DNA of 64,000 bases from Tenacibaculum piscium (GTDB lineage: Bacteria > Bacteroidota > Bacteroidia > Flavobacteriales > Flavobacteriaceae), in the NCBI RefSeq assembly GCF_021390715.1, contig NZ_JAJGWT010000005.1, positions 64,650-128,649 on the forward strand. The letters are read 5' to 3'. The first letter of the stretch is position 1; the number at the start of each line of letters is the position of its first letter. Position numbers and translations under genes: made by a program. The notes below the pieces were generated by a model, which saw only the letters and a list, made by a program, of their open reading frames with translations, did not search any database and was not told where the DNA came from. Shown here piece by piece: positions 37,523 through 46,237 of the stretch.

Positions 37523-38425
37523 TTAATATTTCCATAATTCAAGGTCATTCCAAATTCCTTCTGCTTTTTGATTACCATTTTCATACGCTTTTTTCATCCA
37601 GTATTTAGTTTGTTTCATATCTTTTAATGTTCCTTCTCCATAAAAATACATAACTGCAAGATTGTATTAAGCATTAGCATTTCCTTGTTCTGCACTTTTT
37701 TTATACCAATTAAATGCTTGTTTTTTATCTATTAATATTCCTTTACCTAAATGATACATATACCCTAGATTATACTCAGCACTAGCATATCCTTGTTCTG
37801 CACTTTTTTTAGTCCAATAAAATGCTTGTTTTTTATCTTTCAATGTTCCTTCTCTATTAAAATAGATATCTCCGAGATTGAATTGAGCCCTAGCATCTCC
37901 CTGTTCAGCACTTTTTTTATACCAAAAAAATGCTTGTTTTTTATCTTTCAATGTTCCTTCTCCATAAAAATACATAAACCCTACACTAAATTGAGCCTTA
38001 GCATCTCCTTGTTCTGCACTTTTTTTCAACCAATAAAATGCTTGTTTTTTATCTTTCAATGTTCCTTCTCCATAAAAATACATACTTCCAAGATTATATT
38101 GAGCAGGAGCATTTCCTTGTTCTGCACTTTTTTTATACCAATAAAACGCTTGTTTTAAATTTTTTAATGTTCCTTCTCCACTATAATACATAACCGCAAG
38201 ATTATATTGAGCAATAGCCTGTCCTTGTTCTGCACTTTTTTTATACCAATAAAGTGCTTGTTTTTTATCTGTTAATGTTCCTTTTCTAGTATGATACATA
38301 AACCCTATATTGAATTGAGCTTCAACATCTCCTTGTTCTGCTTTTAGTTTTGTTTCGGTAAAAGATTGCCCAAATGAGCTAATTGCTAAAAATAATATAG
38401 CAAGTGTTATTAAATACTTTTTCAT
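37523..38425 (-). pseudogene. Sel1-repeat secreted protein, interrupted by a nonsense codon
   Basis: The full frame would be 300 residues: a signal peptide (MKKYLITLAILFLAISSFGQ), seven Sel1-like 36-residue repeats of the form AEQGxAxAQYNLGxMYxxGEGTLKDKKQAFYWYKKS, and a C-terminal cap. A TAA at 37669-37667 stands where every other repeat has Gln or Glu (A-Q-Y/F-N-L; here A-stop-Y-N-L), so a CAA to TAA change cuts the protein at 252 residues. The rest stays open in the same frame to a TAA at 37523. Sel1 repeats form alpha-solenoids for protein contacts. The truncated 252-residue protein may still be made. Confidence 0.85.
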
Positions 38426-38570
38426 AGAATATATTTTTTTTAAAATTGAGTCGATAAAAGAAAACTCCTATTTATTCAAGTCTGAAAACTACAATAAAAA
38501 AACTATTAAATAAAAACCAAATACCTTTTAAAGAGCTATTTAGTTTTTACATTAATTACCCTAAACCAAC

Positions 38571-38596
38571 AAAAAACCCATACTAAAAAGCACGGG
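38571..38596 (-). terminator. Terminator of the 50-residue gene
   Basis: On the minus strand CCCGTGC (38596-38590) pairs with GTATGGG (38583-38577), two G-U pairs, followed by six T (38576-38571). It lies ~50 bases after the small gene. Confidence 0.65.
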
Positions 38597-38646
38597 ATTT
38601 GTATATTTCTGTTTTTCATCAAAAAAGCACCCTACAAAATGAATTA

Positions 38647-38799
38647 TCATCTTTTAGGTAATCCTACCTTCTTTAAAGTTTCATTTGCTTTATTAACTTT
38701 GTCTTGAAAAATAGGTTTATTTAAAAACTCTTTTAATGAATTATCAATCTTCAAAATAGGAATTTTTCTTTTATTTAAGTCGTTTATTGCTGTGTTCAT
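38647..38799 (-). CDS. Small protein of unknown function (50 residues)
   Basis: An ATG-to-TGA frame of 50 codons reads MNTAINDLNKRKIPILKIDN, then SLKEFLNKPIFQDKV, then NKANETLKKVGLPKR. It is basic and predicted largely helical, with no signal peptide. It has its own downstream terminator and sits in the inserted module between leuB and the Sel1 gene, with a TIR element just upstream. The composition looks like a real protein, but I cannot name a family; a small DNA-binding or antitoxin-like protein is only a guess. Confidence 0.6.
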   Translation of the reverse strand: MNTAINDLNKRKIPILKIDNSLKEFLNKPIFQDKVNKANETLKKVGLPKR

Positions 38800-38814
38800 A
38801 GTTTTATTTTTTAA

Positions 38815-38932
38815 GAGCCTGTTTAAATTTTATTCTAAAATTTTTTGTAACATCAAAATAGCATGACAAGGCGTTAAAACCCCTTGCCATCATTTTTTGC
38901 CACTATATTTTTTTTAGATAAAATTTAAACAG
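38815..38932. repeat. Short TIR element E2 (GAGCCTGTTTAAA family)
   Basis: The left end is GAGCCTGTTTAAATTT (38815-38830). The right end matches its complement up to AAATTTAAACAG (to 38932) but lacks the last GCTC. An internal stem-loop (CAAGG/CCTTG around 38870-38890) is missing from the related element at 7515-7606. Non-coding; it lies just after the leuB stop. Confidence 0.75.
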
Positions 38933-38961
38933 ATTTTCAATAAAACGGCAACAAAACCACT

Positions 38962-40077
38962 TTATATAATCGTACTTTGTCCAGTATGGATATTTTTAAA
39001 ATTGATATTGCTATCTTCCTGATTATAAATATAATCTTCGATAAAATCGCCGACTTTGCTAGTTCCGAAATTTTTATCAGAATGAATATCTTCGGTCGTA
39101 ATTCCTAATTCTAATGATTTTTCGACAGCTTTTTCTATCAATTCTGCTTCTTCGTGTAATTCTAAATGTTTTAGCAACATCGCTGCGGATAAAATAGATG
39201 CCAATGGATTAGCGATATTTTTTCCTTTTGCCTGTGGAAATGAACCGTGAATTGGTTCAAAAAGTGCATTTTCTTTTCCGATAGAAGAAGATGCTAATAA
39301 ACCGATAGAACCACCAATTACACTTGCTTCATCTGATAAAATATCGCCAAATAAATTTTCGGTTAAAATAACGTCAAACTGCGTTGGATTTAAAATTAAT
39401 TGCATTGCTGCGTTATCAACAAAAATAAAATCAAGTGCAACATCAGGATATTGTTTCGCCAAAGCGGTAACTGTTTTACGCCACAATCTTGAGGTTTCTA
39501 ACACATTTGCTTTATCAACTAATGTTAATTTTTTTCTTCTATTTTGAGCAGCTTTAAAAGCTAAATGTGCAATACGTTCAATTTCAAATACCGAATAAGA
39601 ACAACCATCAAAAGCGGTTTGCTTATCTTCACTTAATTCTTTTGTTCCGAAGTAAATACCGCCTGTTAATTCTCTATAAATGGTAATATCAGTTCCTTCA
39701 ATAATTGCTCTTTTTAAAGGAGAATTATCAATTAATTGACTGTATGCTTTTACAGGACGTTCGTTACAAAAAAGCCCTAATTCCTTTCTTAATTTTAACA
39801 AACCTTGTTCTGGGCGCACCTTCGCGGTTGGGTCGTTATCATATTTAGGATCGCCAATTGCACCAAACAAAATAGCATCACTTTTTCTACATAAATCAAT
39901 GGTTTGTTCTGGCAACGGATTTCCTGTAGCATCAATAGCACAAGCGCCCATTAAGCCTTCGTTAAATATAAAGGTATGGTCATACACATTTGCCACTGCT
40001 TTTAAAACTTTTTGAGCTTGAGCAGTTACTTCTGGACCAATACCATCCCCTGGAATTACAGCGATATTAAATTTCAT
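38962..40077 (-). CDS. leuB: 3-isopropylmalate dehydrogenase
   Basis: LeuB oxidises and decarboxylates 3-isopropylmalate with NAD in leucine synthesis. The 371 residues show IPGDGIGPEV at the start, the substrate arginines in ELTGGIYFG and the metal-binding aspartates in LFGDILSDEASVIGGS. Its last 96 bases, including the stop, are duplicated 2 kb downstream. It follows leuD by 16 bases. Confidence 0.97.
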   Translation of the reverse strand: MKFNIAVIPGDGIGPEVTAQAQKVLKAVANVYDHTFIFNEGLMGACAIDATGNPLPEQTIDLCRKSDAILFGAIGDPKYDNDPTAKVRPEQGLLKLRKELGLFCNERPVKAYSQLIDNSPLKRAIIEGTDITIYRELTGGIYFGTKELSEDKQTAFDGCSYSVFEIERIAHLAFKAAQNRRKKLTLVDKANVLETSRLWRKTVTALAKQYPDVALDFIFVDNAAMQLILNPTQFDVILTENLFGDILSDEASVIGGSIGLLASSSIGKENALFEPIHGSFPQAKGKNIANPLASILSAAMLLKHLELHEEAELIEKAVEKSLELGITTEDIHSDKNFGTSKVGDFIEDYIYNQEDSNINFKNIHTGQSTII

Positions 40078-40093
40078 TTTTTATATTTTTTGA

Positions 40094-40672
40094 TTATAAT
40101 GATGCTTCAAAAGCTTCTATTTTATCTTTTTTACTAACTAAAAAATCGATATCATCATACCCATTAATCATACATACTTTTTTATATGGATTGATATCAA
40201 ATTCGCTGGTACCAACGGGTGTTTTTAGTTGTTGATTTTCCAAATCTACAATTATTTCGGTGTTTGGTTTTTCAAGTACTACTTTTAATAATTCTTTTAA
40301 ATATTCTTCGGATACTTGTATGGGTAAAATTCCATTATTCAGAGCATTTCCTTTAAATATATCAGCAAAAAAACTACTGATAACTACTTTAAAACCATAG
40401 CCAGACAACGCCCAAGCCGCGTGTTCTCTACTCGAACCGCATCCAAAATTATCGCCAGCAACTAAAATACTTCCTTTATAATTTTTATTATTTAAGATAA
40501 AATCTTCGTTTATGCTTCCATCTTTATGAAAACGCCAATCTCTAAAAACATTATCGCCGAAGCCTTTTTTATCAGTCGCTTTTAAAAAACGAGCGGGAAT
40601 AATTTGATCGGTATCCACATTTTCTGTTGTTAGCGGAACTGCGGTATCTGTTAATTTTATAAACTTTTCCAT
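40094..40672 (-). CDS. leuD: 3-isopropylmalate dehydratase small subunit
   Basis: LeuD pairs with LeuC to isomerise 2- to 3-isopropylmalate. The 192 residues carry [14 protein letters not shown] at the start and the swivelling-domain motif [17 protein letters not shown]. It follows leuC by 13 bases in the operon. Confidence 0.97.
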   Translation of the reverse strand: MEKFIKLTDTAVPLTTENVDTDQIIPARFLKATDKKGFGDNVFRDWRFHKDGSINEDFILNNKNYKGSILVAGDNFGCGSSREHAAWALSGYGFKVVISSFFADIFKGNALNNGILPIQVSEEYLKELLKVVLEKPNTEIIVDLENQQLKTPVGTSEFDINPYKKVCMINGYDDIDFLVSKKDKIEAFEASL

Positions 40673-40685
40673 TTTATTTAACGTA

Positions 40686-42068
40686 TTAATTTAATGGTTT
40701 TGTAATATCAATGATTTTCCCTGCTACGGCTGCTGCTGCTGCCATTAATGGGCTTGCTAAAATGGTTCTAGAACCCTGTCCTTGTCTTCCTTCAAAATTT
40801 CTATTTGATGTTGAAACACAATATTCTCCTTCCGGAATTTTATCATCATTCATCGCTAAACAAGCCGAACATCCTGGTTGACGCAATTCAAAACCAGCCG
40901 TTTCAAAAATAGTTTTTAAGCCTTCGGATTCAATTTGTTTTGCCACTTTTTGCGATCCTGGAACTAGCCAAGCGTTTACATTTTGCGCTTTTTGCTTTCC
41001 TTTTACGTAATTTGCAACTTCTCTAAAATCTTCAATTCGAGAGTTTGTACAACTTCCGATAAACACGTAATTTATTTTTTTATCAATTAAACTTTCTCCT
41101 TTTTGAAAATTCATATAGGATAATGATTTTTCAAAAGACGCATCATTTTCCTGCGGAATATTTTCAGAAATTTTAATTCCCATGCCTGGATTTGTTCCGA
41201 AAGTAAGCATCGGCTCAATATCTTCAGCATTTAACGTATATTCCTTATCAAAAGTAGCATCAGCATCCGTTTTTAAGGTTTTCCAATAAGCTACTTTTGT
41301 ATCAAAATCTTCGCCTTTCGGAGCAAATTCTTTTCCTTTTACATAGTCAAAAGTAGTTTGGTCAGGAGCAATCATTCCACCTCTTGCTCCCATTTCAATA
41401 CTCATATTACAAACCGTCATTCTGCCTTCCATCGACATTTCTTCAAATACATTTCCTGCATATTCGCAAAAATAACCTGTCCCTGAATTGGTTCCTAATT
41501 GGGCAATAATATACAAAATAACATCTTTGGATAAAACGCCTTTTTTCAATTTTCCGTTTACCGTAACTCGCAAACTTTTTGGTTTTTGAAGCAATAAACA
41601 TTGACTTGCAAAAACTTGTGCCACTTGGCTTGTTCCAATTCCGAAAGCAATGGTTCCAAAAGCGCCATGTGTAGAAGTGTGAGAATCTCCACAAACCATC
41701 GTCATTCCAGGCTGTGTAATTCCTAATTCTGGCGCAATAACGTGTACAATTCCGTTATTTTCGTGTCCTAATTCGTATAAAGTAATATTATTTTCCTTGC
41801 AATTTTTAGTTAATTCCGCTAATTGATTTCTCGATAAATCATCTTCAATCGGTAAATGTTGATTTACCGTTGGCGTATTATGGTCAGCGGTTGCAACAAT
41901 TTTATCAGGACGCGCTACGGAAATTCCACGTTCTTTTAGTTCGTTAAAAGCCTGTGGACTGGTAACTTCATGAATTAAATGTTTGTCGATATATAAAACT
42001 TGTGGACCGTTTTCAATAGAATCTACCACATGAGCATCCCAAACTTTGTCAAATAATGTTTTTCCCAT
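40686..42068 (-). CDS. leuC: 3-isopropylmalate dehydratase large subunit
   Basis: LeuC is the aconitase-type catalytic subunit with a 4Fe-4S cluster. Cluster cysteines are seen in FIGSCTNSR and in [11 protein letters not shown], along with [14 protein letters not shown] chose the ATG at 42068 ([15 protein letters not shown], the usual family start); an ATG two codons upstream at 42074 is equally possible. Length is 460 residues. The gene follows leuA by about 12 bases. Confidence 0.97.
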   Translation of the reverse strand: MGKTLFDKVWDAHVVDSIENGPQVLYIDKHLIHEVTSPQAFNELKERGISVARPDKIVATADHNTPTVNQHLPIEDDLSRNQLAELTKNCKENNITLYELGHENNGIVHVIAPELGITQPGMTMVCGDSHTSTHGAFGTIAFGIGTSQVAQVFASQCLLLQKPKSLRVTVNGKLKKGVLSKDVILYIIAQLGTNSGTGYFCEYAGNVFEEMSMEGRMTVCNMSIEMGARGGMIAPDQTTFDYVKGKEFAPKGEDFDTKVAYWKTLKTDADATFDKEYTLNAEDIEPMLTFGTNPGMGIKISENIPQENDASFEKSLSYMNFQKGESLIDKKINYVFIGSCTNSRIEDFREVANYVKGKQKAQNVNAWLVPGSQKVAKQIESEGLKTIFETAGFELRQPGCSACLAMNDDKIPEGEYCVSTSNRNFEGRQGQGSRTILASPLMAAAAAVAGKIIDITKPLN

Positions 42069-42080
42069 TATCATTTATAT

Positions 42081-43256
42081 TTATGATATTATTATTTTTG
42101 ATATTTTATTGACTTCCTTCATTAATCTATGAAGATCTTCATCAATCACTTCTTTTTGTGTATCAGCAACTTTTAAAAATAACTGATACGCCGAATCTAA
42201 CTGTATTTTTGTCAATTCGTAGCCAATATTTTTAGAACGATATGCCAAGGCGGCTCTTCCGCTTCGAGCCGTTAAAACGATAGCACTTTCAGTAACACCA
42301 ACATCCAACGGATTCATAATTTCATAGGTTTCTCTATTTTTGATAACCCCATCTTGATGAATTCCTGAACTATGCGCAAAGGCATTTGCTCCAACAATTG
42401 CCTTATTTGGCTGTACTGGCATCCCCATACTTTCACGAACCATCATACTGGTATCATATAATAATTTGGTATTAATATCGGTTTGCAAATTCAAATACGG
42501 ATGTTGTTTTAAAATCATTACGACTTCTTCTAGTGCGGTATTTCCTGCACGTTCTCCGATTCCGTTAATCGTACATTCTATTTGCCTTGCACCATTGATA
42601 ACTCCAGCAATTGAATTTGCGGTTGCCAAACCTAAATCATTATGACAATGACAAGATAAGATTACATTTTCAATTCCTTTTACATTTTCTTTTAAATACT
42701 TGATTTTCGCACCATATTCTTCAGGCAAACAATATCCTGTGGTATCAGGAATGTTTAAAACCGTGGCGCCTGATTGTATCATTTCTTCGCAGACTTTGGC
42801 TAAAAAAGCATTGTCTGTTCTTCCTGCATCTTCGGCATAAAATTCGACATCATCTACAAAATTCTTGGCATAAGAAACCGCTTCTTTTCCTCTTCGGATA
42901 ACTTCACTTTGCGACGAATTAAATTTATATTTTATATGAGAATCACTTGTTCCGATTCCTGTATGTATTCTTGGTTTTACAGCATATTTTAACGCCTCTG
43001 CTGCTACTTCAATATCTTTTTTTACGGCTCTTGTTAAACCACAAACCGTGGCATTTTTAACAATTTTTGATATTTCATGTACAGAAGCAAAATCTCCAGG
43101 ACTCGACACAGGAAAACCAGCTTCAATAACATCCACGCCTAAAAAATCAAGTCGTTCGGCAATAATTAATTTTTGTGTGGTGTCTAACTTACAACCAGGC
43201 ACTTGCTCGCCATCACGAAGTGTTGTATCAAAAATTTGGACTTTATCGTTTTGCAT
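42081..43256 (-). CDS. leuA: 2-isopropylmalate synthase, short form
   Basis: LeuA condenses 2-oxoisovalerate and acetyl-CoA, the first step to leucine. The TIM barrel shows [29 protein letters not shown] and the [14 protein letters not shown] segment. At 391 residues it lacks the ~130-residue C-terminal domain that gives leucine feedback in longer LeuA enzymes, so control may rest on transcription. A homocitrate or citramalate synthase of the same fold is possible, but the adjacent leuCDB genes favour LeuA. First gene of the leu operon. Confidence 0.93.
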   Translation of the reverse strand: MQNDKVQIFDTTLRDGEQVPGCKLDTTQKLIIAERLDFLGVDVIEAGFPVSSPGDFASVHEISKIVKNATVCGLTRAVKKDIEVAAEALKYAVKPRIHTGIGTSDSHIKYKFNSSQSEVIRRGKEAVSYAKNFVDDVEFYAEDAGRTDNAFLAKVCEEMIQSGATVLNIPDTTGYCLPEEYGAKIKYLKENVKGIENVILSCHCHNDLGLATANSIAGVINGARQIECTINGIGERAGNTALEEVVMILKQHPYLNLQTDINTKLLYDTSMMVRESMGMPVQPNKAIVGANAFAHSSGIHQDGVIKNRETYEIMNPLDVGVTESAIVLTARSGRAALAYRSKNIGYELTKIQLDSAYQLFLKVADTQKEVIDEDLHRLMKEVNKISKIIIS

Positions 43257-43285
43257 CTCTATTAATTTATTTACCTTTAATTAAT

Positions 43286-43293
43286 CAAATATA
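43286..43293 (-). promoter_or_regulatory. -7 box for leuA
   Basis: On the minus strand TATATTTG matches TAnnTTTG, 29 bases before the leuA ATG. No -33 TTG at proper spacing is visible. There is no room for an attenuator here. Confidence 0.5.
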
Positions 43294-43387
43294 TATATTA
43301 GTGCGATTAATTTATTTTTTTAAAAGCAACTACTTACGATATTAAAGCTAAAAAAACATATTTTAAAATACTGATAAACAAAAACTT

Positions 43388-44953
43388 ATGATTAAATCTA
43401 CTACACTATCCAATCAACAAAACGATATGTTATTTGTTTTGATAAAATCATTATCAAAATCCGAAAAACGTCAGTTTAATCTTTACGTTGGTCGTTTAGA
43501 AGGAAATAATCACGCAAAGTTTTTTGCACTATTCAAGTTCTTAGAAAAACAAAAAAAATATGATGAAAAAATAATCATCAAAAGTGGGATTGTGAGCAAG
43601 CAACAATTATCAAACTTAAAAGCCCATCTATACAAACAATTATTGATTAGTTTACGTATGAATCCAGCACATAAAAATATCCGAATTCAAATTCGAGAAT
43701 TATTGGATTTTGCGACTATTTTATATCAAAAAGGATTGTACAAACAAAGTTTAAAACTACTCGATAAAGCCAAAAATATGGCAATTGACAGCGAAGAGAA
43801 AAACATTGCGTACGAAATTGTAGAATTTGAAAAACTAATTGAAAGTCAACACATTACACGAAGCATTGATACTCGAGCCGATGAATTAACGATTCAAGCA
43901 AAAGAACTAAGTCAGCAAAATGTAATTACGAGTAAATTATCGAATTTATCCTTGCAATTATACGGCGCGTTGCTAAAAACAGGCTATGCCAGAAATGATA
44001 TCGAACTTCAAAAAGTACATACATATTTCAATTCTAAATTGCCAAATTATGATTACAAAAAATTAGGGTTCAGAGAAAAATTATGGCTTTACAAAGCAAA
44101 TTTATGGCGTAGTTTTTTAACGCAAGATTTTCTTCAGAGTTATAAATATGCACATAAATGGGTCTATTTATTTAAAAATGATACCCGAAATATTACGATT
44201 AATCCAGTTTTTTATCTGAAAGGAAAAAATTATTTACTGGAAAGTTTATTTTTTATCAAACATTTTGAAAAATTTAAAGAAGAGCTTACTTCTTTTGAGC
44301 AAGAAATTGACAATAATTTAATTCCGATAAATAGCAATACCGAAATTTTAATTTTTCAATATTATTATGCCAATAAATTACACTTGCATTTTTTAGAAGG
44401 AACTTTTTCGGAAGGAGAATATTTAGTGGCAACTATCAATAGTAAAATTGCACTTTATAAAAATAAATTAGATAATCATCATATTGTGCTGATGTATTAC
44501 AAAATAGCGAGTTTGTATTTTGGAATGGGAAAAAATAAAGAATGTATTTTCTATTTGAATAAAATTATTTCTTCTAAAAAAATTCATGTTGCCGAAGACC
44601 TGCAATGTTTTGCCCGAATTTTAAGCTTAATTGCTCATTACGAATGTGGTTTAGATTATGATTTTGAACGTCAATTTAAAGACACCTACCGCTTTTTATT
44701 AAAAATGGAAAATCTTCAAGAAGTTCAAAAAGAGTTCATTTCATCAATAAAAGCGTTAGGTGATGTTTTTCCGCATCAAATAAAAAAGGAATTTAAAAAA
44801 ATATACGACCGTTTAAAAGTATATGAACATCATCCGTATGAAAAAAGAGCTTTTTTATATTTAGATATTCTTTCTTGGCTAGAATCTAAAATTGCCAATA
44901 AAACTGTCGCCGAAATTATCAAAAATAAATATCTTCAAAATAAAAAACAGTAA
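43388..44953 (+). CDS. Helical TPR-like protein of unknown function
   Basis: A 521-residue, almost fully helical cytoplasmic protein without signal peptide or membrane segment. It opens with NQQNDMLFVLIKSLSKSEKRQFNLYVGRL and continues with paired helices resembling TPR units, for example ILYQKGLYKQSLKLLDKAKNMAID and YKIASLYFGMGKNKECIFYLNKII. I recognise it only as a type common in Bacteroidota; no function is known to me. It is divergent from leuA and ends 20 bases before the convergent metF. Confidence 0.8.
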   Translation: MIKSTTLSNQQNDMLFVLIKSLSKSEKRQFNLYVGRLEGNNHAKFFALFKFLEKQKKYDEKIIIKSGIVSKQQLSNLKAHLYKQLLISLRMNPAHKNIRIQIRELLDFATILYQKGLYKQSLKLLDKAKNMAIDSEEKNIAYEIVEFEKLIESQHITRSIDTRADELTIQAKELSQQNVITSKLSNLSLQLYGALLKTGYARNDIELQKVHTYFNSKLPNYDYKKLGFREKLWLYKANLWRSFLTQDFLQSYKYAHKWVYLFKNDTRNITINPVFYLKGKNYLLESLFFIKHFEKFKEELTSFEQEIDNNLIPINSNTEILIFQYYYANKLHLHFLEGTFSEGEYLVATINSKIALYKNKLDNHHIVLMYYKIASLYFGMGKNKECIFYLNKIISSKKIHVAEDLQCFARILSLIAHYECGLDYDFERQFKDTYRFLLKMENLQEVQKEFISSIKALGDVFPHQIKKEFKKIYDRLKVYEHHPYEKRAFLYLDILSWLESKIANKTVAEIIKNKYLQNKKQ

Positions 44954-44973
44954 AAAAAAATAGTACTAAAAAT

Positions 44974-45930
44974 TTAAAATAACGCGTTGGCAATGGCTTT
45001 AATATTATCACTTTTTCCCATCGAATAATAATGTAAAACAGGCACACCCGCTTTTAATAACTCTTGTGATTGTGCGATTGCCCATGCAATGCCAACTTCT
45101 CGAACCTGCTGATTATTTTTACATAATTCTATTTCGGTGATTAAATCTTGTGGCAAATCAATTTTAAAAACTTGTGGCAATAATTGCAGATGACGCTTTA
45201 CCGCAATGGGTTTTATTCCAGGGATAATCGGTACGGTAATGCCCATTTCTCTGGCCGCTTTTACAAATTCAAAATACTTTTTATTGTCAAAAAACATTTG
45301 CGTAACCACATAATCTGCTCCTGCATCAACTTTTTCTTTCAATCTCTTTAAATCAGTTTGTAAAGAAGGAGCTTCTAAATGTTTTTCGGGATATCCCGCA
45401 ACACCGATACAAAAATCAGCTTTATGATTTGCTTCAATAACATCGTGTAAATACTTCCCTTTATTCAAATTTTGAATTTGATTCACCAAAGAAGTTGCAT
45501 ATTGATGCCCACCTTTACTTCTTTCAAAATATTTTTGATGACTCATGGCATCGCCCCGCAACGCCATCACATTTTCAATTCCTAAATAATGGCAATCGAC
45601 CAATAAATATTCGGTTTCTTCTTTGCTAAAACCGCCACAAAGCACGTGTGGCACGGTATCGACATCGTATTTATGTTTTATCGCCGCGCAAATCCCGACT
45701 GTTCCAGGGCGCATTCTAGTAATTTTCCGATCTAATAAACCGTTTCCTTTATCAATATATAAATGCTCTTCTCTTGACGTTGTTACATCAATAAAAGGCG
45801 GTTTAAATTCCATTAACGGCTCAATATTTTGATATAAATCTTGAATATTATTTCCTTTTTTTGGCGGAATTATTTCAAACGAAAATAATGTTTTTCCGTT
45901 TGCTTTTTCAATATGTTTGGTAACTTTCAT
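44974..45930 (-). CDS. metF: Methylenetetrahydrofolate reductase
   Basis: MetF reduces 5,10-methylene-THF to 5-methyl-THF, the methyl donor for MetH, using FAD. The 318 residues include FSFEIIPPKKGN near the start, DVTTSREEHLYI, VMALRGDAMSHQ and the FFDNKKYFEFVKAARE helix. It follows metH on the same strand, but the short repeat element E3 separates them. Confidence 0.95.
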   Translation of the reverse strand: MKVTKHIEKANGKTLFSFEIIPPKKGNNIQDLYQNIEPLMEFKPPFIDVTTSREEHLYIDKGNGLLDRKITRMRPGTVGICAAIKHKYDVDTVPHVLCGGFSKEETEYLLVDCHYLGIENVMALRGDAMSHQKYFERSKGGHQYATSLVNQIQNLNKGKYLHDVIEANHKADFCIGVAGYPEKHLEAPSLQTDLKRLKEKVDAGADYVVTQMFFDNKKYFEFVKAAREMGITVPIIPGIKPIAVKRHLQLLPQVFKIDLPQDLITEIELCKNNQQVREVGIAWAIAQSQELLKAGVPVLHYYSMGKSDNIKAIANALF

Positions 45931-45952
45931 AAAATTTATTTTTAATGATTTA

Positions 45953-46237
45953 AAGCCTTTTTAAATTTTATTTAAAAAGGTTTTATAGCTGAAAAATCGA
46001 GTCCGTCAAACTGAATTTATTTCAGTTTCGCATCCTGATTTACCGTAGTTCTTTGCTTTTTTTTGATAATTCTTGTCAATTCGAGTGATTTTAATGACTA
46101 AAAGGAATTAAAATAGTATCGAGAATTTGAATTATTTCATGTTGATTAACTTTAATATTAAAAAAGTTCTCGATACAATTTTTTTGAAGAAAAAAAATCA
46201 CTCGAACTGACAGTTTATTTAATTTTTAAACAGGCTC
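45953..46237. repeat. TIR element E3 with nested palindromes
   Basis: The right end AAACAGGCTC (to 46237) directly abuts the metH stop codon; the left end is degraded (AAGCCTTTTTAAATTT). Its first ~130 bases match element E4 (50213-50390) read on the other strand. Inside are two nested inverted repeats: 46075-46092 with 46194-46211 (18 bp, one mismatch) and GTATCGAGAA at 46116-46125 with 46167-46176. It fills the 307-base gap between metF and metH, which holds no gene. Confidence 0.8.

Noticed and set aside
37793..38158. Open frame with Phe/Cys repeats opposite the Sel1 gene
   Set aside because: Its periodicity is the antisense image of the Sel1 repeats.
37667..38425. Regular ~108-base direct repeats that could be read as a CRISPR-like or satellite array
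   Set aside because: They encode in-frame 36-residue Sel1 repeats with protein-level conservation; there are no unique spacers.
43257..43387. Search for a leucine leader peptide upstream of leuA
   Set aside because: The -7 box lies 29 bases from the ATG and no short Leu-rich frame or terminator hairpin fits in between.
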